DNA from: Planctomycetota bacterium
GTDB taxonomy: Bacteria; Planctomycetota; Phycisphaerae; Sedimentisphaerales; Anaerohalosphaeraceae
Reading direction: 5' to 3'
NCBI GenBank assembly: GCA_030637065.1
Contig: DAOVVQ010000255.1
Span: 1-5,623 of the forward strand
DNA: 5,623 nt
Made by a program: the position numbers and the translations under genes. Below are positions 1 through 5,623 of this stretch, one piece after another; position 1 is the first letter of the stretch, and each line of letters starts with the position of its first letter. The notes below the pieces were generated by a model. The model did no database searches. It was not told the DNA's origin and saw nothing but the letters and a program-made list of their open reading frames with translations.

Positions 1-66
1 ATTGGGGTTTTGCGCGATATAATCGGTCCGTTGTTTGGACTGCGAATGTGTTTTTTTGCTCTAACT

Positions 67-71
67 GGAAG
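67..71 (+). promoter_or_regulatory. Ribosome binding site deciding the start of the first sulfatase
   Basis: GGAAG lies 6 nt upstream of the ATG at 78, a normal Shine-Dalgarno distance. The in-frame GTG at 48 has no comparable purine-rich site and would add ten residues in front of the Tat signal. This favours the ATG at 78. Confidence 0.55.
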
Positions 72-77
72 CCGATC

Positions 78-2024
78 ATGACAAATCGTTCATCAATTGG
101 AAATTCATTGGACAGGAGAACTTTTTTGCGGCTGGGCGTTTTTGCGGCAGCGGCAGGGCCCAGGGCGGCGAGATTCGCATTTGCCGCCAGAGAAGTCTCG
201 AAAAGGCCGAATATCCTCTGGATCACTATCGAGGATATGAGTGCAAATCTCGGCTGTTGGGGGGACGAATATGCGATCACTCCGAATATCGACCGGTTTG
301 CCGCTGAGAGCGTCCGTTACACCAACGCCTATGCCTCGTCGCCGGTATGTTCGCCGGCTCGTTCGTGCCTGATCACGGGCGTCTATGCAACGTCGACGGG
401 GACGATGAATCTTCGGTCGGCGTTCCCCATTCCCAAGTACATGAAGGGCTTTCCGACGTATCTTCGGCAGGCGGGGTATTACTGCACTAATAACGTCAAG
501 ACCGATTACAACACGAGTAATGCAAAGCAGATGATCGAGGACTCATGGAACGAGAGCAGTTCGGAGGCCCATTGGCGGGGTCGCAAGTCGGATCAGCCGT
601 TCTTTAGTGTTTTCAATGCCATGGTGACCCACCAGAGCCGGACTACTATTTATCCGTATGAGCAGTTCAAAAAAGAGATTCGCGATAAGCTCGCGCCCAG
701 CGAGCGGCACGACCCAGCCGAGGCTCCTATTCCGCCGTACTGGCCCGATACGCCGATAACCCGCCGGACGATGGCGCGTTACTATGACTGCATTACGGCG
801 ATGGATAAGGACGATGTCGGCAGGATCTTGAGAGAGCTTGAAGAAGACGGTCTGGCCGAGGATACGATCGTGTTCTTCTACTCCGACCACGGGATGGGTA
901 TGCCTCGGGGCAAGCGGCTTGTTCTTGATTCGGGGATGCATGTTCCGCTTATCATTCGATTCCCGAAGAAGTACCGGCATCTGGCTCCAGCGGCGGCGGG
1001 AGAGAAGATCGACCGTTTGGTCAGCTTTGTCGACTTTGCTCCGACGGTGCTTAGTCTGACCGGGCTGGATATTCCGCGGTATATGCAGGGTCATGCCTTC
1101 CTTGGCAAGGCGGAATCTGAGCCTCGCGAATATGTCTATGGCACGAGGGACCGCGTCGACGAGGCCTATGACTTAACTCGCAGCGTGCGTGATAAGCGAT
1201 ACCTGTACGTGCGAAACTATATGCCTCATTTGTCGTACAATCAGCCGGAGGGGTATTCGGATATGTCCGAGGTTCGCCAGGAGATTACCCGCCTGGCGGA
1301 AGAGGGCAGGCTCGGCGCTGCGCAAATGTCGTATGCCGGGCCGACCAAAGCGACCGAAGAGTTGTACGACACGCAGAATGATTTTCATCAGATGCACAAT
1401 CTCGCCCATTCGCCCGCTCATAAAAAGATACTGGAAAAGATGCGCAGGCTTCACGAGCGGTGGATGGCCCGGACGCTGGATCTGGGGTTCCTCCCGGAGG
1501 TCGAATTGACGGACCGCTGTGCGGCGACTACGCCTTATCAGATGGCCAGACAGACGGAAAAGTACCCGCGTAAGGGCGTGCTCGATGCCGCTGGTCTGGT
1601 TGGGCGCGATGATGCGATCGACGAACAGATCGCTCTCTTAGCGGATCCCGATGGTGCGGTTCGATACTGGGCTGCGATGGGGCTAAGGGCGGTCGGCAAG
1701 AAGGCCAAACCTGCTCGAAAGGCCCTGACAAAGGCCTTGAGCGACAAATCCGCCTGCGTGCGGATTGAGTCAGCCGGCGTTTTGGTCGAGTTGGAAGGGT
1801 CAAGTAAGGCCCTGGACGTGTTGACCGATTCGCTTGCTAGCAAAGACGGCAACGAGGTCGTTGGCGCAGCCAGGACGCTGCAAATGTTGGGCGAAAAGGC
1901 CCGCCCGGCGATTAAAGCCATGAAGGCAACACTAAAACGATCGGGGCAGATAGGCGCAGACCAGGGTATGTTTGTGCAGTTTGCTTTGGAGGCGGCCCTG
2001 AAGAAACTCGGAATAAGCGACTGA
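78..2024 (+). CDS. Tat-exported sulfatase (SGSH-like branch) with C-terminal HEAT-like repeats
   Basis: Predicted sulfatase of the alkaline phosphatase superfamily, 648 aa from the ATG at 78, hydrolysing a sulfate ester or N-sulfate outside the cytoplasm. Residues 12-18 (DRRTFLR) form a twin-arginine motif, followed by an Ala-rich stretch and possible cleavage near AFA (34-36). The catalytic domain starts at about residue 43 (RPNILWITIEDM). CSPAR at 91-95 carries the cysteine that becomes formylglycine. Probable metal and substrate residues are E52/D53, the NVKTD segment (139-143), H185, D270-H271 (SDHG), K279/R280 and H288. The IEDM and SDHG motifs and the absence of GKWH resemble N-sulfoglucosamine sulfohydrolase-type enzymes more than arylsulfatase A, but the substrate cannot be read from sequence. 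Residues about 505-640 form three or four HEAT-like helical repeats (for example DPDGAVRYWAAMGLRAVG), a fusion common in planctomycetes. It lies 19 nt upstream of the second sulfatase. An in-frame GTG at 48 is a less likely start. Confidence 0.92.
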   Translation: MTNRSSIGNSLDRRTFLRLGVFAAAAGPRAARFAFAAREVSKRPNILWITIEDMSANLGCWGDEYAITPNIDRFAAESVRYTNAYASSPVCSPARSCLITGVYATSTGTMNLRSAFPIPKYMKGFPTYLRQAGYYCTNNVKTDYNTSNAKQMIEDSWNESSSEAHWRGRKSDQPFFSVFNAMVTHQSRTTIYPYEQFKKEIRDKLAPSERHDPAEAPIPPYWPDTPITRRTMARYYDCITAMDKDDVGRILRELEEDGLAEDTIVFFYSDHGMGMPRGKRLVLDSGMHVPLIIRFPKKYRHLAPAAAGEKIDRLVSFVDFAPTVLSLTGLDIPRYMQGHAFLGKAESEPREYVYGTRDRVDEAYDLTRSVRDKRYLYVRNYMPHLSYNQPEGYSDMSEVRQEITRLAEEGRLGAAQMSYAGPTKATEELYDTQNDFHQMHNLAHSPAHKKILEKMRRLHERWMARTLDLGFLPEVELTDRCAATTPYQMARQTEKYPRKGVLDAAGLVGRDDAIDEQIALLADPDGAVRYWAAMGLRAVGKKAKPARKALTKALSDKSACVRIESAGVLVELEGSSKALDVLTDSLASKDGNEVVGAARTLQMLGEKARPAIKAMKATLKRSGQIGADQGMFVQFALEAALKKLGISD

Positions 2025-2030
2025 AGAATC

Positions 2031-2039
2031 AGGCGGTGA
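2031..2039 (+). promoter_or_regulatory. Strong ribosome binding site of the second sulfatase
   Basis: AGGCGGTGA differs from the ideal AGGAGGTGA by one base and ends 4 nt before the ATG at 2044. It lies within the 19-nt gap after the first sulfatase stop, so the second gene can be translated from a shared transcript without needing its own promoter. Confidence 0.6.
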
Positions 2040-2043
2040 AAAA

Positions 2044-3594
2044 ATGGACAGACACAGAGGGGCATATTCAACAATCTTAGGTGTGGTGCTTGTGCTTGGT
2101 TTGGCGGCGGGTGTTACCTTTGCAAAGAACGCGGGGGCATCATCAATTCAAAAGCCCAACATCGTTCTTATTTTAGCTGATGATATGGGTTATGGCGATG
2201 TGCATGCCCTGAATAAGTCGTCGAAGATCCCGACTCCGAATCTGGACAGTCTGGCGGCTGAGGGGATGACCTTTACCGATGCCCACACTCCGTCGGCGGT
2301 CTGTACGCCGACTCGCTACGGCCTTTTGATCGGGCGATATTGCTGGCGCAGCGAGCTTAAGCGGGGCGTCTTGAGCGGTTATTCGCCGCCGCTGATCGAA
2401 AAGGGCAGGCAGACGCTGGCATCGGTCCTGAAAAAGGCCGGTTATCATACCGCCTGTGTCGGCAAGTGGCATCTTGGTATTGACTGGAACTGGAAAGCGG
2501 GCAAGCCCGACAGCGGGGCAAAGGGGCTAAGGCACTTAGCGGCAAAGGGGGCGATCGATTATGACAAGCCCGTAAGTCATGGCCCTGTCGCTATCGGTTT
2601 TGATACCTGCTATGTTGTTCCCGGTTCTCTGGATATGGGGCCCTATGTCTTTGTTCGGGATAGTAAAGTTGTAAAAACCCCTTCGCTTATAAGAGAGATG
2701 GGAGACTTTCCCGTGTATATCCGGGAGGGTGAGATGGCTGAGGGTTTCGAGCACATTGACGTACTCGACCACCTGTTAGCCAGGGCGACCGAATATATCG
2801 GCAGTCGCGCTGGGAAAGACCGCCCCTTCTTTCTGTATTTTCCCTTGACCGCTCCGCACAAGCCGGTCATGCCGCACCCGCGATTCCAGGGAAAGTCGGG
2901 GCTGGGTCCGTATGGCGATTTTGTCATTCAGGTCGACTGGACCGTAGGGCAGGTGCTCGATGCTCTGGACGAGCATGGCATTGCGAATAATACTCTCGTG
3001 ATAATGACCAGCGACAACGGTTCGTTCATGTACAAATATACCGATGGCAGGAGCGACCATGTAGACGACGAGACGGTGCAGGGGTTTCGCCCGGAGCATC
3101 ATACCTCTAATGCCGATTGGCGCGGAACCAAGGCGGATATCTTTGAGGCCGGGCACCGCGTGCCGTTCTTTGTCCGCTGGCCCGACCGCGTTAAGGCTGG
3201 CACAAAGACGGATCGGACGATCTGCCTGACCGATATTCTTGCAACCTGTGCGGATATTACCGGCCAGCCGTTTTCAAGAGCGGATTCCCAGGACAGTTAC
3301 AGTTTCCTTGGTCTGCTGGAGGGTAGTAGCGACATTAAGCGGCCCGCGGTCGTTCATCATTCATCCGGCGGGGTCTTTGCAATACGCCAGGGTAAGATGA
3401 AGCTGGTTCTGGGCAACGGCTCCGGCGGACGCGAATCACCCAAAGGCCAGCCGTTCGGCAAGCCCTACCAGCTTTTCAACCTCGCAGCCGACCCTTCGGA
3501 AAAGAACAATATCGCCAAAGAGCAGCCCGAGACCGTGGAACGTCTGACAAAGATGCTAAAGAGGATCGGCGGAGACGACGTCGATATTAAATAA
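2044..3594 (+). CDS. Secreted arylsulfatase-A-like sulfatase
   Basis: Predicted formylglycine-dependent sulfatase, 516 aa, a usual length for the family. A Sec-type signal peptide covers residues 1-27: basic MDRHR, a hydrophobic stretch at about 10-24, and probable cleavage after TFA. The core starts with KPNIVLILADDMGYGD (37-52), where D46 and D47 are expected calcium ligands. CTPTR (87-91) is the sulfatase signature, with C87 the formylglycine precursor and R91 its partner. GKWHLG (140-145) supplies K141 and H143, APHKP (270-274) supplies H272 and K273, and SDNG (323-326) supplies the remaining metal ligands D324/N325. WRGTKADIFEAGHRVP (359-374) is the conserved late motif, and a YQLFNLAADPSE segment (475-486) is the typical C-terminal end. 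All catalytic positions I can identify are present, so it should be active. It differs clearly from the upstream sulfatase (classical LADDMG, GKWH, SDNG; no HEAT repeats), suggesting a different sulfate position or sugar. The exact SulfAtlas subfamily and substrate are not assignable by eye. Confidence 0.94.
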   Translation: MDRHRGAYSTILGVVLVLGLAAGVTFAKNAGASSIQKPNIVLILADDMGYGDVHALNKSSKIPTPNLDSLAAEGMTFTDAHTPSAVCTPTRYGLLIGRYCWRSELKRGVLSGYSPPLIEKGRQTLASVLKKAGYHTACVGKWHLGIDWNWKAGKPDSGAKGLRHLAAKGAIDYDKPVSHGPVAIGFDTCYVVPGSLDMGPYVFVRDSKVVKTPSLIREMGDFPVYIREGEMAEGFEHIDVLDHLLARATEYIGSRAGKDRPFFLYFPLTAPHKPVMPHPRFQGKSGLGPYGDFVIQVDWTVGQVLDALDEHGIANNTLVIMTSDNGSFMYKYTDGRSDHVDDETVQGFRPEHHTSNADWRGTKADIFEAGHRVPFFVRWPDRVKAGTKTDRTICLTDILATCADITGQPFSRADSQDSYSFLGLLEGSSDIKRPAVVHHSSGGVFAIRQGKMKLVLGNGSGGRESPKGQPFGKPYQLFNLAADPSEKNNIAKEQPETVERLTKMLKRIGGDDVDIK

Positions 3595-3637
3595 CGCCGG
3601 TAGCATTTAAGCCTGCCTGAGCGATGGGATGGTTGTT

Positions 3638-5623
3638 ATGCTTAGACATAAGAGAAAAAGCTGTATAGGATTTGCAGGGATCCTGTGGGGTGTTTTGGCT
3701 TTGGTTTTGCTTTCCTGGCCTTGTTTGGCTTTGGGTGTCGAATCGAAGGAGGGTTTTCTGCGGGGGTCGCTGGCGGGTGTTGAGGAGGTTGTTTTTGCTG
3801 TTCGCAAGTCCGGGCCGGATGGTCACTGGTATGCCAATATTGGCTACTACTCCCATGATGACGTCGAGCATCCTAAGAATAAGCCGGCTGTCTATCATAA
3901 TGGCAAGCGGGTGACGTACCGGCAGGGGGGCAAGCTGTGCAAGTTCAACGTCAGGACCGGTGAGGTTACCTTTCTGGTCGACGATCCCTTAGGCGGCGTT
4001 CGTGACCCGGTGGTTCATTATGACGGTCGGACGATACTCTTTTCCTGGCGCAAGGGCGACGGCGAGCATTATCATCTCTGGAAGATCAACTCTGATGGAA
4101 CAGGCTTAAAACAGCTTACGGACGGCGATTACGATGATTTCGAGCCTTGCTGGCTTCCCAGCGGCGATATTGTGTTCGTATCGACACGGTGCAACCGCTG
4201 GGTGAACTGCTGGGTTACGCAGGTCGCTGTGATGTACCGATGCGGCGAAAATGGCGAAAATATCCATCCGATCTCTGCCAATATCGAGCAGGACAATACG
4301 CCCTGGGTCCTTGACGACGGGCGGGTCCTCTATCAGCGGTGGGAGTATATCGACCGCTCGCAGGTCGACTACCATCATCTGTGGACCGTAAATCCGGATG
4401 GGACCGGCCTGATGGTCTATTACGGCAACCTGCATCCCAAAACGGTAATGATAGACGCCAAACCGATCCCGCAAACGGATAAGGTGGTTGCAATATTTTC
4501 GCCGGGACACGGCAAACGCGACCACGATGGGGCTGTGGTTGTACTAAGCGCCAAAGGCGGGCCCGATGATCAGGGGTCTGCCCGACAGGTCAGCAACAAG
4601 CCGATCTATCGGGACCCGTGGGCCTTCTCCGAAGATGCGTTCATGGTCGCCTCCGCAGCGGGGATCAAGCTCCTTAATGGTTCGGGCCGCGAATTCGGGC
4701 TCTACGAGTTGCCAAAAGACGATGCCGATGCAGGCTATCAATGCCACGAGCCCAGGCCGATCGTCCAGCGGCAGCGTGAGTTCGTAATCGCCGACCACGC
4801 CAAGCCAGCCGAGGCCACCGGGCGATTGATCCTCGCCGACGTTAGCCAGGGCAGGAACATGGCTGGTGTCAAGCCCGGAGAGATCACCAAGCTGCTGGTT
4901 ATCGAAAGTTTGCCTAAGCCGATCAATTTCACCGGCGGGATGGACCCTTTGACCTACGGCGGGTCGTTTACGCTGGAACGCGTGCTCGGTACGGTTCCCG
5001 TTGAGGCGGACGGCTCTGCGAATATGGAGCTTCCGGCCCTCAGGAGCCTGTTCTTCGTCGCTCTGGATAAGGACGATATGGCGGTAAAACGGATGCAGAG
5101 TTTTCTTACCGTTCAGCCCGGCGAGGTGAGTAGTTGCATCGGCTGTCACGAGCAGCGGACGCGGACATATACTCCCAGCGACAACCTGATGGCGCTTAAG
5201 CGGCCGGCCAGCGTTATCGAACCTGTTGCAGATTGCCCGGAGGTGTTTGACTTTCCGCGTGATATTCAGCCGATCCTCGATGACCTTTGCGGCGGCTGTC
5301 ACGGTTACGAAAAGACCGAGCAGGGCGGGCCGTATGCCGGCAAGGTCGTCCTGACCGGCGACCGCGGGCCGATGTTCTCTCACAGCTATTATACCATGAC
5401 GGTTCGGCGGCTGTTCTCCGACGGTCGAAACCTGGCAAAAAGCAATTATCCGCCGCACCAGCTTGGCTCCTCGGCCAGCCGGATACTCAAAATGATCGAC
5501 GGCTCACACTATGGTGTAAAGGCAAGCGAACACCAGAAGACAATGCTCAGGCTTTGGATCGAGGTCGGCGCGCCCTATCCGGGCACATACGCGGCTCTGG
5601 GCTGCGGCAGTGTTGGCGGATAC
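3638..5623 (+). CDS. HzsA-like (hydrazine synthase alpha-related) propeller cytochrome c, 3' end cut by the window
   Basis: Open for 662 codons to the window end with no stop, so the C-terminus is missing. Residues 1-33 are a Sec-type signal peptide (basic HKRK, hydrophobic 10-32, possible cleavage after ALG). Residues about 45-400 look like a beta-propeller with PD40/TolB-like repeats, for example LWKINSDGTGLKQLTDG (148-164), DNTPWVLDDGRVLYQRWEY (219-237) and LWTVNPDGTG (248-257). A Cys-rich patch holds C171, C185, C191 and C202. The motifs STRCNRWVNCW, MIDAKPIPQTDKVVAIFSPGHG and CHEPRP match, from memory, the large planctomycete family annotated as HzsA-related. Two c-type heme sites follow: CIGCH (500-504) and CGGCH (551-555). 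GAPYPGTYAALG near the end is also typical of the family. The likely location is periplasmic, with a redox role. True hydrazine synthase needs other subunits, none seen here, so hydrazine synthesis is not implied. The start chosen is the ATG at 3638; an in-frame ATG at 3629 adds three residues. The gene sits 43 nt after the second sulfatase. Confidence 0.85.
   Translation, partial: MLRHKRKSCIGFAGILWGVLALVLLSWPCLALGVESKEGFLRGSLAGVEEVVFAVRKSGPDGHWYANIGYYSHDDVEHPKNKPAVYHNGKRVTYRQGGKLCKFNVRTGEVTFLVDDPLGGVRDPVVHYDGRTILFSWRKGDGEHYHLWKINSDGTGLKQLTDGDYDDFEPCWLPSGDIVFVSTRCNRWVNCWVTQVAVMYRCGENGENIHPISANIEQDNTPWVLDDGRVLYQRWEYIDRSQVDYHHLWTVNPDGTGLMVYYGNLHPKTVMIDAKPIPQTDKVVAIFSPGHGKRDHDGAVVVLSAKGGPDDQGSARQVSNKPIYRDPWAFSEDAFMVASAAGIKLLNGSGREFGLYELPKDDADAGYQCHEPRPIVQRQREFVIADHAKPAEATGRLILADVSQGRNMAGVKPGEITKLLVIESLPKPINFTGGMDPLTYGGSFTLERVLGTVPVEADGSANMELPALRSLFFVALDKDDMAVKRMQSFLTVQPGEVSSCIGCHEQRTRTYTPSDNLMALKRPASVIEPVADCPEVFDFPRDIQPILDDLCGGCHGYEKTEQGGPYAGKVVLTGDRGPMFSHSYYTMTVRRLFSDGRNLAKSNYPPHQLGSSASRILKMIDGSHYGVKASEHQKTMLRLWIEVGAPYPGTYAALGCGSVGGY

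Noticed and set aside
48..77. GTG at 48 as the start of the first sulfatase
   Set aside because: The ten extra residues precede the Tat motif, no good ribosome binding site lies upstream, and the ATG at 78 has GGAAG at proper spacing.
543..1094. 183-codon antisense open frame opposite the first sulfatase
   Set aside because: The + strand encodes conserved sulfatase motifs throughout, and the antisense product is Arg/His-rich with no recognisable fold.
3595..3637. Possible terminator or promoter between the second sulfatase and the HzsA-like gene
   Set aside because: No stable inverted repeat followed by a T run is visible, and no convincing -35/-10 pair fits in 43 nt.
3713..3727. Lipoprotein signal ending in SWPC in the HzsA-like protein
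   Set aside because: Trp and Pro just before the cysteine do not fit a lipobox, and a normal signal peptidase I site (ALG) follows.
3694..3734. 11-base direct repeat TTTGGCTTTGG, two copies 30 nt apart
   Set aside because: Both copies encode Leu-Ala-Leu in the hydrophobic part of the signal peptide, so low-complexity coding explains them.
3672..3914. 80-codon + strand open frame overlapping the start of the HzsA-like gene
   Set aside because: It is out of frame with the continuous 662-codon coding frame that begins at 3638 with a proper signal peptide, so it is a shadow frame.
4544..5458. 304-codon antisense open frame on the - strand opposite the HzsA-like gene
   Set aside because: It lies wholly opposite a frame with clear family motifs and two heme sites. 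Its translation shows no recognisable domain, and long antisense frames are expected from the codon bias.

Overview
The window holds three genes, all on the + strand and closely spaced, which look like one operon: a Tat-exported sulfatase with C-terminal HEAT-like repeats (78-2024), a Sec-exported arylsulfatase-type sulfatase (2044-3594), and the first 662 codons of a secreted c-type cytochrome related to the hydrazine synthase alpha subunit (HzsA-like, 3638 to the window end, no stop reached). The gaps are 19 and 43 nt, with no terminator-like hairpin in either. No stretch over 300 bases lacks a gene. I see no RNA genes, mobile elements or CRISPR.

The likely source is a heterotrophic planctomycete or a close relative in the PVC group, possibly a Phycisphaerae-like lineage. 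This is inferred from gene content: many sulfatases, sulfatase-HEAT fusions, and HzsA-like beta-propeller cytochromes are typical of that group. GC content is moderate. No marker gene is present to settle the taxonomy.

Both sulfatases keep the C-x-P-x-R signature (CSPAR and CTPTR) whose cysteine is converted to formylglycine, so both are predicted active if a maturase is encoded elsewhere. They belong to different branches: the first resembles N-sulfoglucosamine sulfohydrolase-type enzymes, the second is a classical arylsulfatase-A-like enzyme. Together they probably remove two different sulfate groups from a sulfated glycan outside the cytoplasm. The third gene is the puzzle: a PD40/TolB-like propeller followed by a domain with two CXXCH heme sites, resembling HzsA, with no other hydrazine synthase subunit visible. 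Its job in a desulfation locus is unknown, and it is the best candidate here for undescribed biology.
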